This document shows, one piece after another, positions 1-12,223 of a DNA stretch of 64,000 nucleotides. The notes beneath the pieces were generated by a model. The model searched no databases, was not told the DNA's origin, and saw nothing but the letters and a program-made list of their open reading frames with translations. The translations under genes and the position numbers were made by a program. Origin of the DNA: Sheuella amnicola (lineage in GTDB: Bacteria > Pseudomonadota > Gammaproteobacteria > Burkholderiales > Burkholderiaceae_B); NCBI RefSeq assembly GCF_010499255.1, contig NZ_JAAGRN010000002.1, forward strand, positions 408,870 through 472,869. Reading direction: 5' to 3'. Position 1 is the first letter of the stretch, and every line of letters begins with the position of its first letter.

Positions 1-1178
1 CCCGCCATCACAAAACCGTAGGCACCGGCCGATTCGATGGCCAGCACATCGCCTTGTTCAAGCGACAAGGTGCGCGCGCGCGCTAGCCAGTCGGCGCTTT
101 CACAGACAGGTCCGACCACGTCGTACAGCACGCCCTCGGTTGTTCGTGGGGCAACCGGCAATACGCCATGCCACGCTTCGTACAGTGCGGGGCGCATCAA
201 GTCGTTCATCGCGGCATCAACAATCGCGAAATTACGCGCTTCGGTCAGCTTGAGATATTGAACGGTTGTCAGCATCACGCCGGCATTGCCGACAAGCGAA
301 CGACCCGGCTCGAGCACGAGCTCGAGGTGACCGAACCCGCGCGTTTGCAGTTGGGTGAAGACACGATCCAGCAATACTTTTGGGGCCAGGGGCGTTTCGT
401 CGTCATAACGGATGCCCAAGCCACCCCCCAGATCCAGGTGCTTGAGCTTGATTCCCATGCTATCAAGCTGCGCGATGAGCTTGAGCAATTTGTCCAACGC
501 ATCCAGATAGGGATCGACCTCGGTGATTTGGGATCCGATGTGGCAATCGACACCAACCACGGCGATGCCCGGCAGCGTGGACGCAAGCTTGTAGGCCTCG
601 GCCGCTTCTTCGATCGCGATGCCGAATTTGTTTTCTTTAAGCCCGGTCGAAATATAGGGATGCGTTTTGGCGTCCACATCGGGATTGACGCGTAATGAAA
701 CAGGCGCAGTTTTACCCATTTGAGTAGCGACTGAGGACAAACGCTTGAGCTCAGGCACTGACTCGACGTTAAAGCATTTGACTCCGGCATTCAGTGCCGC
801 CTGCATTTCCCAGACTTGCTTGCCTACGCCCGAAAACACCACTTTGCCCGGATTGGCGCCTGCGGCCAGCACGCGGGCCAGCTCTCCACCCGAAACAATG
901 TCAAAGCCGCTGCCTAGGCGCGCGAACTCTTTGAGCACGGCCAGGTTTGAATTGGCTTTCATGCCATAACAAATTAGTACGCTATGCGAACCCGCCGCCT
1001 GCTGATAAGCGGTAAACGCTGTGGCCAACGCGGCGCGAGAATAAACGTAGAGCGGCGTGCCTAAGTCATTTGCCAGTGCAGCCAGACTGACCCCTTCGGC
1101 ATGTAATACGCCGTTTTTGTAGTGAAAATTCGGCGAACCGGCGGGCGTGGCTGTTGTTTTTGCGGATTGAGCAGTCAT
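1..1178 (-). CDS. lysA: Diaminopimelate decarboxylase, 3' end cut by window edge
   Basis: PLP enzyme that decarboxylates meso-diaminopimelate to L-lysine, the last step of lysine synthesis, in the cytosol. Translating the minus strand from the ATG at 1178-1176 gives about 392 residues that run off the left edge without a stop. The order of motifs fits fold-III decarboxylases: YGMKANSN with the PLP lysine, then HIGSQI, the glycine-rich LDLGGGLGIRYDDE phosphate site, LEPGRSLVGNAG, and GPVCESADWLA supplying the active-site cysteine from the partner subunit. The usual length is about 415-420, so only some 25 C-terminal residues should be missing. It lies 32 bp downstream of lptM on the same strand, a pairing common in proteobacteria and probably one transcript. 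Confidence 0.95.
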   Translation of the reverse strand, partial: MTAQSAKTTATPAGSPNFHYKNGVLHAEGVSLAALANDLGTPLYVYSRAALATAFTAYQQAAGSHSVLICYGMKANSNLAVLKEFARLGSGFDIVSGGELARVLAAGANPGKVVFSGVGKQVWEMQAALNAGVKCFNVESVPELKRLSSVATQMGKTAPVSLRVNPDVDAKTHPYISTGLKENKFGIAIEEAAEAYKLASTLPGIAVVGVDCHIGSQITEVDPYLDALDKLLKLIAQLDSMGIKLKHLDLGGGLGIRYDDETPLAPKVLLDRVFTQLQTRGFGHLELVLEPGRSLVGNAGVMLTTVQYLKLTEARNFAIVDAAMNDLMRPALYEAWHGVLPVAPRTTEGVLYDVVGPVCESADWLARARTLSLEQGDVLAIESAGAYGFVMA

Positions 1179-1210
1179 GTTGTTGCTATGGGTATTCAAG
1201 TAATTAATTG

Positions 1211-1450
1211 TTATTCGATGACAATAGGCATCGGTGCAAGCATCAGATCTTCATCCAGGAACGGGATGGTGGTCGTGCCTTCATCGGGTGTGATGCCATA
1301 CATGGAGTCGGGTGAAGAATCCGGTTTGAATGGGGTGGGCTTAGCCGGCATATAGAGCGGGCCCTTGTAGCCGCACGCGGTTATCCACGATGCTAGCGCG
1401 AGCATCGCTACAATGCGAACAACACTGCGGTGGCGGATTCTGCTGATCAC
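1211..1450 (-). CDS. lptM: LPS translocon maturation chaperone LptM (YifL-type lipoprotein)
   Basis: Small 79-residue lipoprotein with a basic N-terminus, a hydrophobic stretch and the lipobox WITAC, followed by the family signature CGYKGPLYMP. LptM (formerly YifL) is an outer-membrane lipoprotein that helps the LPS transporter LptD/LptE mature by aiding correct disulfide formation. The rest of the protein is acidic and proline-rich and probably disordered. It precedes lysA by 32 bp, the arrangement known from E. coli and many betaproteobacteria. Its start is only 32 bp from the cyaY start on the other strand, so the two promoters must overlap the coding regions. Function is inferred from the motif and neighbourhood. 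Confidence 0.85.
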   Translation of the reverse strand: MISRIRHRSVVRIVAMLALASWITACGYKGPLYMPAKPTPFKPDSSPDSMYGITPDEGTTTIPFLDEDLMLAPMPIVIE

Positions 1451-1482
1451 TGCAAACTCCCTCGAACGTGAGGATAAGGATT

Positions 1483-1812
1483 ATGAACGATACTGAATTT
1501 CATGCACGTGCTACGGCCATTCTGGATGCGATCGAAGCCCAGGCGGACCACTGGTTCGAAGATCTGGACCTCGACGTGGAAACCGCGCGTCAGGGTAATG
1601 TGCTGAACCTGATCTTCGAAAACGGCCACCAGGTCGTTATCAACAGCCAAGCCCCGTTGCAGGAGATGTGGCTGGCAGCGCGCAGCGGCGGGTTTCATTA
1701 CCGGTTTGATGGCCAGCATTGGAAGGACACCCGCGGCGGCGCAGACTTGCACGACGCGCTTTCGAAAATCTGTTCTGACGCAACCGGTCAGGCACTACAG
1801 GTCAAGCTCTGA
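1483..1812 (+). CDS. cyaY: Iron-sulfur cluster assembly protein CyaY (bacterial frataxin)
   Basis: 109-residue frataxin homologue, an acidic iron-binding regulator of the IscS/IscU Fe-S assembly machine in the cytosol. The N-terminal helix carries the acidic patch (FEDLDLDVET). The beta-sheet core NVLNLIFENGHQVVINSQAP, then LQEMWLAARSGGFHYRF, is characteristic of CyaY. Length matches the family (about 105-110). The ATG at 1483 is preferred over a GTG at 1468 because AGGATAAGG lies just before it. The gene is divergent from lptM-lysA and convergent with mrcA, whose stop is 17 bp away. Confidence 0.95.
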   Translation: MNDTEFHARATAILDAIEAQADHWFEDLDLDVETARQGNVLNLIFENGHQVVINSQAPLQEMWLAARSGGFHYRFDGQHWKDTRGGADLHDALSKICSDATGQALQVKL

Positions 1813-1829
1813 TCCCCAAACTCGTCGGT

Positions 1830-4211
1830 TTACCTTTTACTGCCACCGATATTGTTCAGAAAGTCGCCCAGCGAGTCCTTTTCCGGCAAACCGATTTTTG
1901 TCACCGATTGACCGGGCGGGAACTCGCTGAAATAAAAGTTGCCGCCCTCGACAATCAGGCCATCGGGCGGGCCAGGACGTTTTTCTTCCGGGAAGGCTTT
2001 GAGCGCATTTTGCATATAGCCCATCCAGACCGGCAATGCGGCACCACCACCCGTCTCTCTTGATCCAAGAGACTTGGGTTGATCGTAACCTAGCCAGGCC
2101 ACGCCAACCAATTGAGGGGTGTAGCCAGCAAACCATGCGTCCACGGATTCATTTGTCGTGCCGGTCTTGCCGGCCAGATCGTTGCGCTTAAGCACTTGCT
2201 TGGCGCGCGCGGCCGTACCGGAGGTTGCGACGCCACGCAGCATATCGTCCATAACATAGGCTGTGCGCGGATCGATCGCGCGCGCCGATGCGTCGCCTGC
2301 GATGACTGGCTTGGCCTGCATGATGACCTGGTCATTGGCATCGGTCACTTTGTCGATCAGATAAGGCGTGATCCGGTAGCCGCCATTTGCGAATACGGCA
2401 AAGCCGGTCGCCAGTTGCATGGGGGTAACCGATCCTGCGCCCAACGCCATCGGCAACACAGCGGCGTGACGCGATTTATCGAAACCGAAACGCGTAATGT
2501 ATTCCTGCGCATATTTAGGGCCGATGGATTGCAGGATGCGGATCGACACCATGTTTTTCGACTTGGCGATGGCCTCGCGCATGGTCAGCATCGGTTCGTA
2601 CTGGCCGCCATAGTTTTTAGGCGACCAGGCTTTTGATCCGGTCTGCTCGGCCGACAACTCGAACGGCATGTCGGAGATCATCGTATTCGGTGTCAGACCG
2701 CGCTCAAGCGATGCAGCGTAGATGAACGGCTTGAACGAAGAACCAGGTTGGCGCCAGGCTTGCGTCACTCGGTTGAAGTTGCCATGGTAGAAGTCGAATC
2801 CGCCCACCATTGCGCGCAAAGCGCCATCCTGCGGCGTCAGGGCCACAAAGGCGGACTGCACCGTCGGCATGTTCAGGATTTCCCAGTAGTCCGGACTTTT
2901 GTGCAGATAGACCACAGAGCCCCGTTGCAAACGTAATTCGGGCGGCGCTTTCGGATTCAATGCGCGGGCAATCACGCCCAGAGCCTTCTTATCCTTGATC
3001 GAGATGATTTCGGAGGCACTGCGCGCCACGCGGATTTCATCGGGCTTGACGGACAGAACGACACCGATCAGCATCTCGGTGCGATCGTGATACTTGTCGA
3101 ATACCCCGTCCAGAAACTCGTCGAGCTTGGCCGGATCGTTTTCGATGCCAGCGGGCATGGTCAATTGCGCTTCGGGGCCGGGATAAGGCGCGCGACGCGT
3201 GTAATCAAGCACGCCTTCGCGCAAGGACTGATAGGCCCATTCCTGATCCTTGGACTGGATTGTTGTGTAGACATTCAGGCCACGTGAGTAGACATTATCG
3301 GGATAGACACTGATCATCAGCTGGCGTGCCAGTTCGGCCGCGTATTCGCCATGCACGGCATATCCGCCTGCTGGCGTGCCCTCGGCCGACTTGATCACCA
3401 CGGGTTGCGCAAGCGCGGCTTTGTATTCAGCATCCGTCAGATAACCCAGCGAGTGCATGCGTCCCAGCACATAGCGTTGGCGCACAACCGCGCGCGGCTT
3501 GTTGGCGATCGGGTTAAAGCGCGAGGGCGCCTTGGGAATGCCTGCCAGCAATGCGGCATCGGCAGCGGTGAGGTCGGATAAAGGCTTGCCCAGATAGGTA
3601 CGCGATGCCGCGGCAAAGCCATAGGCACGGTTGCCCAGATAGATCTGGTTCAGGTAAAGCTCGAGGATCTGGTCTTTTGTGAGGCTGGCCTCTATCTTGA
3701 ATGTCAGAAGCAGCTCATAGAATTTACGAGAAAATGTTTTTTCGGACGACAGATAGAAATTGCGCGCAACCTGCATGGTGATGGTGCTGGCGCCCTGGGC
3801 TTTCTGCATCGACATCAGGTTGGTCAAGCCGGCGCGCACTACGCCGAACCAGTCGATGCCGCCATGCTGGTAGAAGCGGTCATCTTCGGCCGACAGTACC
3901 GCCGACTTCATCACATCGGGGATTTCATTAAAGCGCAAAACGTTTCGACGCTCTTCGCCAAATTCACCGATCAAGACCTTGTCCGCGGTGTAGATGCGCA
4001 GGGGCACGCGTGGCCGATAGTCGGTCATCGCATTCAGATCCGGCAGGTTTGGCCAAGCCAGAGCCAGAGCCATGCCGCCCAGAAGCGCTCCGCACGCCAA
4101 CAGGCCTGCGCCCAGAATGGTCAGTTTGAGAAAAAACCGGAGAATGCGCGAGCCCTGAGGCTTGTCGCTATCGTCCCGATCGTCGTCGTAGTGTTCGGAA
4201 GATTTGCTCAT
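1830..4211 (-). CDS. mrcA: Class A penicillin-binding protein 1A (peptidoglycan glycosyltransferase/transpeptidase)
   Basis: Bifunctional cell-wall synthase of 793 residues anchored in the inner membrane. A charged cytoplasmic tail is followed by one membrane helix at about residues 24-52. The GT51 glycosyltransferase domain follows, with catalytic glutamates in SAEDDRFYQHGG (E109) and QILELYLNQ (E184). An OB-like linker precedes the transpeptidase domain, which has SSFK with nucleophile S491, SKN at 551-553 and KTGT at 682-685. All catalytic motifs are intact. In many Burkholderiales the pilMNOPQ cluster lies between this gene and aroK; here only 126 bp separate the two divergent starts and no pilus gene is present. 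Often annotated ponA or mrcA. Confidence 0.95.
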   Translation of the reverse strand: MSKSSEHYDDDRDDSDKPQGSRILRFFLKLTILGAGLLACGALLGGMALALAWPNLPDLNAMTDYRPRVPLRIYTADKVLIGEFGEERRNVLRFNEIPDVMKSAVLSAEDDRFYQHGGIDWFGVVRAGLTNLMSMQKAQGASTITMQVARNFYLSSEKTFSRKFYELLLTFKIEASLTKDQILELYLNQIYLGNRAYGFAAASRTYLGKPLSDLTAADAALLAGIPKAPSRFNPIANKPRAVVRQRYVLGRMHSLGYLTDAEYKAALAQPVVIKSAEGTPAGGYAVHGEYAAELARQLMISVYPDNVYSRGLNVYTTIQSKDQEWAYQSLREGVLDYTRRAPYPGPEAQLTMPAGIENDPAKLDEFLDGVFDKYHDRTEMLIGVVLSVKPDEIRVARSASEIISIKDKKALGVIARALNPKAPPELRLQRGSVVYLHKSPDYWEILNMPTVQSAFVALTPQDGALRAMVGGFDFYHGNFNRVTQAWRQPGSSFKPFIYAASLERGLTPNTMISDMPFELSAEQTGSKAWSPKNYGGQYEPMLTMREAIAKSKNMVSIRILQSIGPKYAQEYITRFGFDKSRHAAVLPMALGAGSVTPMQLATGFAVFANGGYRITPYLIDKVTDANDQVIMQAKPVIAGDASARAIDPRTAYVMDDMLRGVATSGTAARAKQVLKRNDLAGKTGTTNESVDAWFAGYTPQLVGVAWLGYDQPKSLGSRETGGGAALPVWMGYMQNALKAFPEEKRPGPPDGLIVEGGNFYFSEFPPGQSVTKIGLPEKDSLGDFLNNIGGSKR

Positions 4212-4337
4212 TGGGCGTCATTTTAAAGGTTTTATGGGTATTTGCTGAGCTCTTTAGAGGTACAACCCCGGTAAATGGTTTCATCGGATTTCAAGGCCCT
4301 GTCCCCATAGAGTGCTTGTCAATGGGATAATGACGGC

Positions 4338-5057
4338 ATGAATAACGAGTTCACACCCGCGACGCAGCCTGCCTGCGACCAGATTTCGCCTCCGGATGCC
4401 CAGGTTCAGCCTGACGCCGCCGTCGCTCTGCCTCATACCTTGCCTATTTTTCTTGTTGGCATGATGGGGGCCGGCAAAACCACGATTGGCAAGGGGTTGG
4501 CTCGTGTCCTGCAGCGCGATTTCGTTGATCTGGACCATGAACTCGAGGCGCGCTGCGGGGTCCGGATTCCGGTGATCTTCGAGATCGAAGGCGAAGCCGG
4601 GTTTCGCAAGCGCGAATGCCAGGTCCTTGAAGATTGCACCATCCGCCAGAACATCGTGATGGCAACAGGGGGTGGTGCTGTTTTATCGGAGCAGAACCGG
4701 GCTTCATTGCGTGCAAGAGGCATCGTCGTGTACCTGCGCGCCAGTGTCGACGAGCTGTTTCGTCGCACCAGTCGCGACCGCAATCGCCCCTTGCTGGCCA
4801 CGCCCGATCCAAAAGGCACCTTGCGCAAACTGCTCGAGATGCGCGAACCGCTATACAACGAGGTGGCCGATGTGATCATCGATACCGGCACGACCCCGGT
4901 GTCCCAACTGGTCGCACGACTGGTCGATCGACTCAAAACCATTGAAAAAACCATTGATCCTCTTGCCAAGCCTTATCAAGCACAGGCATTTCAGCCTTTC
5001 GTGCATCCTGCGCCCGGTGAGGATCCCGCAACAGAGAATCAAGCATGCAAACAGTAA
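4338..5057 (+). CDS. aroK: Shikimate kinase
   Basis: Phosphorylates shikimate to shikimate-3-phosphate with ATP in the chorismate pathway. The Walker A loop GMMGAGKTT is at residues 41-49, followed by the shikimate-binding DLDHELE region, GEAGFRKRE, the GGGAV loop and the lid arginines in RDRNRPLL. At 239 residues it is longer than the usual ~175. An uncharged proline/alanine-rich extension of about 35 residues precedes the core, and a tail of about 30 residues follows it. The start could be misplaced, but no in-frame ATG lies between residue 1 and the P-loop. The gene overlaps aroB by 13 bp, so the two are probably translationally coupled. Confidence 0.95.
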   Translation: MNNEFTPATQPACDQISPPDAQVQPDAAVALPHTLPIFLVGMMGAGKTTIGKGLARVLQRDFVDLDHELEARCGVRIPVIFEIEGEAGFRKRECQVLEDCTIRQNIVMATGGGAVLSEQNRASLRARGIVVYLRASVDELFRRTSRDRNRPLLATPDPKGTLRKLLEMREPLYNEVADVIIDTGTTPVSQLVARLVDRLKTIEKTIDPLAKPYQAQAFQPFVHPAPGEDPATENQACKQ

Positions 5058-6124
5058 ATGTCGCCACCCCGGGCGGCGAATATCCGATTCGTATCGCCCC
5101 CGGACGCCTGGACACACTTGCAGCGACCATACCGGACGATGCCACATCGATTGCGCTGGTGACCAATCCTGTCGTGCATGCGCTGATGGGGGATCGGGTG
5201 ACGCGCGAGCTTGCCAAAACCGGTCGCAAAATCATTACAGTGATGTTGCCTGATGGCGAGGCGTATAAAAGCCTGGATACCCTGAATCAGATTTTCGATG
5301 CCATGCTGGGCGCCAAGCTGGATCGCCGTAGCGTCATCGTGGCGTTGGGCGGTGGAGTCATTGGCGACATGGCGGGCTTTGCCGCGGCGGTCTATATGCG
5401 TGGCGTGCGTTTTGTGCAGGTTCCGACAACGCTCCTGTCTCAAGTGGATTCTTCGGTTGGCGGCAAAACCGCTGTGAACCATCCAATGGGCAAAAACATG
5501 ATTGGCGCTTTTTACCAACCCATCGCCGTCGAAATCGATACCGAAGTGTTGAATACCCTGCCCGATCGCGAAATGTCCGCCGGCCTTGCCGAGGTCATCA
5601 AGTACGGCCTGATTCTCGATTCGGAGTTTTTTGCCTGGTGTGAGCAACATGCGGCTGCCTTGCGTGCCCGCGATCCCGAATTGCTGGCCATCGCCATCCG
5701 TAAATCTTGTGAATACAAGGCCTGGGTGGTGTCTAAAGACGAGCGCGAAACCGGCATGCGCGCCATTCTGAATCTGGGGCATACCTTCGGCCACGCCATC
5801 GAGGCGGGCATGGGATATGGCCAATGGTTGCATGGTGAAGCCGTCGGCTGCGGGCTGGTCATGGCGGCCGATCTGTCGGCCGAGTTGCTGGGATTTCCGA
5901 CTGCCGATGTCGAGCGCGTGCGCAACCTGGTCGCTGCCATCGGTTGTCCAGTGCAAGGACCCCGTCTGGAAGGTGTCGATCAATGGGTGTCGTTGATGAT
6001 GGGCGACAAAAAAACCGAAGGCGGCCAGATCACCTTCGTGCTGTTGCCCCGCATAGGCGAGTCGATTCGTCGCAGCGCTCCGGCTGACATGGTTGCGCGC
6101 GTGATCCTGCGCAATACTGCTTGA
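5045..6124 (+). CDS. aroB: 3-dehydroquinate synthase
   Basis: NAD- and metal-dependent cyclase converting DAHP to 3-dehydroquinate, the second step of the shikimate pathway. The 359-residue product has the expected motifs in order: [32 protein letters not shown] (NAD/phosphate binding), [30 protein letters not shown] with a metal-ligand Glu, then [12 protein letters not shown] and HGEAVGCG with the metal-binding histidines. Length equals the family norm. It overlaps aroK upstream and lies 13 bp before dgt, forming the aroK-aroB-dgt operon common in betaproteobacteria. Confidence 0.97.
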   Translation: MQTVNVATPGGEYPIRIAPGRLDTLAATIPDDATSIALVTNPVVHALMGDRVTRELAKTGRKIITVMLPDGEAYKSLDTLNQIFDAMLGAKLDRRSVIVALGGGVIGDMAGFAAAVYMRGVRFVQVPTTLLSQVDSSVGGKTAVNHPMGKNMIGAFYQPIAVEIDTEVLNTLPDREMSAGLAEVIKYGLILDSEFFAWCEQHAAALRARDPELLAIAIRKSCEYKAWVVSKDERETGMRAILNLGHTFGHAIEAGMGYGQWLHGEAVGCGLVMAADLSAELLGFPTADVERVRNLVAAIGCPVQGPRLEGVDQWVSLMMGDKKTEGGQITFVLLPRIGESIRRSAPADMVARVILRNTA

Positions 6125-6137
6125 AAGGATAGCGAGC

Positions 6138-7274
6138 ATGACCGAGTTGGCGGCATACGCACTTCGTTCCGAATTGAGTCGAGGCCGTCGCCATGCCGAG
6201 CCGGCACCGGTTAATCGCAGCGAGTTTCAGCGCGATCGGGATCGGATTATTCATGCGACCGCTTTTAGACGGCTTGAATACAAAACACAGGTCTTCATTA
6301 ACCATGAAGGCGATCTGTTCAGAACGCGTCTGACGCATTCGCTCGAAGTCGCGCAAATCGCCCGCGTGCTGGCGCGTAGCCTGAAACTGAACGAGGATCT
6401 GACCGAGGCCATCGCCTTGGCGCATGATCTGGGGCACACTCCGTTTGGTCACGCGGGTCAGGATGAGCTCAACGCCTGCATGCGCGAATTTGCTCCGCAA
6501 GCCGGAGGTTTCGAGCACAATTTGCAAAGCTTGCGCGTTTGCGACGAGCTCGAAGAGCGCTATCCCTCGTTCAACGGTCTGAACCTGTGCTTCGAGACAC
6601 GTGAAGGAATTCTCAAGCACTGTTCCGTCGCCCACGCCAAGTTGCTCGGAGATGTGGGCAAGCGGTTTCTGGATCGCACTCAGCCCTCGCTGGAGGCGCA
6701 GTTGGCGAATCTGGCCGATGAAATCGCCTATAACAATCATGACATCGATGACGGTCTGCGCTCCGGCTTATTGACGGTCGAGCAAATGCAGTCGGTGCCG
6801 ATTTTCGCGCGGCATTTCGCGCAAGTGCACCTGGCCTGGCCGGATCTGCCCGAGCGTCGCGTGATCTCCGAAACCATCAGGCGCATGATCAATACGCTGA
6901 TCGTCGATGTGACACAGACAAGTTCGGCCAAACTGCTTCAGGCGCAACCGGCAGATGCCGAGGCTGCGCGGCATTGCGGACCATTGATCGCGTTTTCCGA
7001 CCATGTGCGTCAAGAAGCGGACACGCTTAAAAAGTTTTTATTTGAAAACCTTTATCGACACTACAAAGTGGTGCGCATGACCACCAAAGCGCGCCGAATC
7101 GTACGTGAACTTTTTTCGGCTTTTTTCGGCGATCCCCGTCTTTTGCCTCCGGACTATCGCCATGACGACGATATCCGGCAAGCCCGCGCGATTTCGGATT
7201 ACATCGCCGGCATGACGGATCGATTCGCGATTCGCGAGCATCATCGCTTGTTCGAGATGAGCGATCAAATGTGA
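6138..7274 (+). CDS. dgt: Deoxyguanosinetriphosphate triphosphohydrolase-like protein (HD domain)
   Basis: 378-residue HD-superfamily nucleotide hydrolase that removes triphosphate from dNTPs, controlling dNTP pools. Metal-binding residues are visible: H67 in [11 protein letters not shown]96-D97 in [13 protein letters not shown] and a later Asp in [13 protein letters not shown]. Length fits the type-2 dGTPase-like family (about 370-380) rather than the 505-residue E. coli Dgt, so substrate preference may be broader than dGTP. It is third in the aroK-aroB-dgt operon, and the flanking genes follow the usual Burkholderiales order. Confidence 0.9.
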   Translation: MTELAAYALRSELSRGRRHAEPAPVNRSEFQRDRDRIIHATAFRRLEYKTQVFINHEGDLFRTRLTHSLEVAQIARVLARSLKLNEDLTEAIALAHDLGHTPFGHAGQDELNACMREFAPQAGGFEHNLQSLRVCDELEERYPSFNGLNLCFETREGILKHCSVAHAKLLGDVGKRFLDRTQPSLEAQLANLADEIAYNNHDIDDGLRSGLLTVEQMQSVPIFARHFAQVHLAWPDLPERRVISETIRRMINTLIVDVTQTSSAKLLQAQPADAEAARHCGPLIAFSDHVRQEADTLKKFLFENLYRHYKVVRMTTKARRIVRELFSAFFGDPRLLPPDYRHDDDIRQARAISDYIAGMTDRFAIREHHRLFEMSDQM

Positions 7275-7318
7275 TGTTGTTCGAACTGTTTCCGTTCTAA
7301 TCTCAACAGGAGATTGTG

Positions 7319-8011
7319 ATGAGTACACAACGTATTTTCAAAGAATCAACAAGCGGCGTGTTGCGCTATTTGTCGATGACCGTGGCCACAGCAGGCTTGG
7401 TGATGTTGGCAGCCTGTGCGCCTACGCAGACGGCCAGAACCACGCCGGCACCGATCGACAACTTATCTGCGCCCACACCTCCCAAGGCAAGTCTGACGCT
7501 CGTGCAGCTATGCGCGCCCAATGGACGCAAGTGCGAGATGGCATTCGTGCAGATCAAGCAGGGTGCCGATCCGGTTGCGCTAGTGCGTGACTATTACAGA
7601 CGCACCACCGGTGGGGCGTTGCCGGCGGTTTCGATCGAATCGAGCTGTTCGACAGGCTGGGCGGCCGCGGTTGAGTCCGAGCAAGGTTCGGTTCGTGCCG
7701 GTGGCGTGTTGCACGCGCAAGCAGCCGTTTGCGGTTATCCCACGGCCGAGAGCGCAATCAACAAGGCATTGGACATTTGCGACGCCAAGACATCGGGTGG
7801 TTGCAGAAAATCGAATCGCATCAAAGCGGACTGGGGACGCTGGGATTCAGCGACCGTGAACGCTCAAAGTCTGGATACCGGCCGCCCTGAAAAAGCCTGG
7901 TCATTTTCCGGCGGACAAATGTGCAACTCGACCGTGCCGCTTGTTGTTTCAGCGGCTTGCCCGGCTGAACCCGCCGCCTTGTTGCGTGCGGCGGGCGTGA
8001 AGTTTCCCTGA
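7319..8011 (+). CDS. Cysteine-containing putative lipoprotein, unknown function
   Basis: 230-residue protein of unknown role. The N-terminus has a hydrophobic stretch and a lipobox-like LMLAAC, followed by a Thr/Pro-rich linker, which suggests an exported lipoprotein. The mature part has about eight cysteines, which could form periplasmic disulfides. A central segment (WAAAVESEQG ... AVCGYPTAESAINKALDIC) loosely resembles DUF4189-type Cys-containing domains, but this is only a visual impression. The ATG at 7319 is preferred to the overlapping GTG at 7316 because AGGAG lies six bases before it. Its stop is one base from the uvrA stop on the opposite strand, with no room for a separate terminator. 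Confidence 0.7.
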   Translation: MSTQRIFKESTSGVLRYLSMTVATAGLVMLAACAPTQTARTTPAPIDNLSAPTPPKASLTLVQLCAPNGRKCEMAFVQIKQGADPVALVRDYYRRTTGGALPAVSIESSCSTGWAAAVESEQGSVRAGGVLHAQAAVCGYPTAESAINKALDICDAKTSGGCRKSNRIKADWGRWDSATVNAQSLDTGRPEKAWSFSGGQMCNSTVPLVVSAACPAEPAALLRAAGVKFP

Positions 8012-8012
8012 T

Positions 8013-10910
<2,898 letters not shown>

Positions 10911-11019
10911 GGCACGATTCTGATAGGCAACTTGGTACTATAACGCGGTGACGCTTCACGCGTTAGACTGCTTTTCGAATTAGATTCAGCCACAAGTTAG
11001 CCTCAAATTAAGCCTGTAG

Positions 11020-12210
11020 ATGTCCAGATCTCCGACCCTAGCCTTAACCCCGACCGAGCGTCGCGCCAGCATCGCACTGGCCGGACTGTTTGCCGCCCGC
11101 ATGCTGGGCCTGTTTTTGCTGTTGCCTGTTTTTGCCGTTGCGGCAGTCGGATTGCCCGGTGGGCAAGACCCGGCCAAGGTCGGTTTGGCCATGGGGATGT
11201 ATGGGCTGACGCAGGCCTTCATGCAGATCCCCTTCGGGTTGGCGTCCGATCGCTTCGGCCGACGTCCTGTGGTGTTGACCGGGTTGCTACTGTTTGTCGC
11301 CGGTAGCGTGCTGTGCGCTGTTTCGGATGATTTGTTCTGGATTACGGTGGGCCGCGCGATTCAGGGTTCGGGCGCGATTTCAGCCGCGGTCACGGCCTGG
11401 TTGGCGGATGCCACGCGCCCCGAAGTGCGTACCCGCGCCATGGCAATGGTGGGCGGCTCGATTGGCTTGTCGTTCGCCGTTTCTTTGGTTGCTGCCCCGC
11501 TGATCGTAGGCGCAGGCGGCTTGGCGGGATTATTCTGGACAATTGCGCTTTTGGGCGTGGTGTGTCTGGTGGTGGCGCGCTGGGTGGTCCCGGTTGTGCC
11601 CGCAGCGCCCAAAACCGGAGCTGCCGCAAAGCCAAGCCAGGTGTTGACGCATATCGATCTGTTGCGCTTGAACTTTGGTGTGTTTTGCCTGCACCTGATC
11701 CAGGTCGCGATGTTTGTGGTTGTGCCTCCGCTATTCATCCGTGAGGGCGGGCTGACCTCGGCCGAACTGTGGAAGGTTTATCTGCCTGTCATTTTCGGGT
11801 CTTTTATTTTCATGGTGCCCGCTATTTTTGTTGCCGAAAAGCACCGAGCCCATCGCGGCATGTTGCGCACGGCAGTGGCCGGCCTGGTTCTGGTGTGCGC
11901 CTTGCTTCCCGCTGCCAGTCACGGGTTTTACACGCTGGCCTTTGCGCTGACAGGATTTTTCGTCATGTTCAACATTCTGGAAGCGTTGCAACCCTCCCTG
12001 GTGTCACGCGTGGCGCCTGCCGAGCTTAAAGGGCTGGCGCTTGGTTTTTACAATACCTCGCAGGCTGCAGGCCTGTTTCTGGGTGGAGCATTGGGGGGAT
12101 CACTCGTGGCTTACGGCGGTCCCGCCGCTGTGTTTTGGGCGGCATGCGCCTTATCCGCATTGTGGCTTGTAGTGACGTGGGGGTTGCGCCCCCTGAACTT
12201 GGAGCATTGA
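11020..12210 (+). CDS. Major facilitator superfamily transporter
   Basis: 396-residue inner-membrane protein with about 12 hydrophobic segments. The MFS signature between helices 2 and 3 is visible as GLASDRFGRRPVVL, and helix 4-5 features GRAIQGSGAISAAVTAWLADAT resemble YajR/drug-efflux type proteins of the DHA1 class. Substrate cannot be read from the sequence. In Bordetella-type genomes a similar gene lies between uvrA and ssb; here the uvrA-MFS part is kept but about 4.3 kb separates it from ssb. Transcribed divergently from uvrA. Its stop is 13 bp from the convergent dehydrogenase gene. Confidence 0.85.
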   Translation: MSRSPTLALTPTERRASIALAGLFAARMLGLFLLLPVFAVAAVGLPGGQDPAKVGLAMGMYGLTQAFMQIPFGLASDRFGRRPVVLTGLLLFVAGSVLCAVSDDLFWITVGRAIQGSGAISAAVTAWLADATRPEVRTRAMAMVGGSIGLSFAVSLVAAPLIVGAGGLAGLFWTIALLGVVCLVVARWVVPVVPAAPKTGAAAKPSQVLTHIDLLRLNFGVFCLHLIQVAMFVVVPPLFIREGGLTSAELWKVYLPVIFGSFIFMVPAIFVAEKHRAHRGMLRTAVAGLVLVCALLPAASHGFYTLAFALTGFFVMFNILEALQPSLVSRVAPAELKGLALGFYNTSQAAGLFLGGALGGSLVAYGGPAAVFWAACALSALWLVVTWGLRPLNLEH

Positions 12211-12223
12211 AGTTCAAAGCAAT

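Noticed and set aside
4316..4330. TTGTCA and GATAAT before aroK as a promoter
   Set aside because: The two hexamers are only about four bases apart, not a sigma-70 spacing.
5039..6139. 366-residue open frame opposite aroB
   Set aside because: Antisense shadow of aroB; no recognisable motif, and composition is rich in His, Gln and Gly, as expected from reversed coding DNA.
10911..11019. Possible LexA (SOS) box before uvrA
   Set aside because: I looked for CTG-N10-CAG and found only a CTG and CAG 16 bp apart, the wrong spacing; also nothing convincing before ssb.
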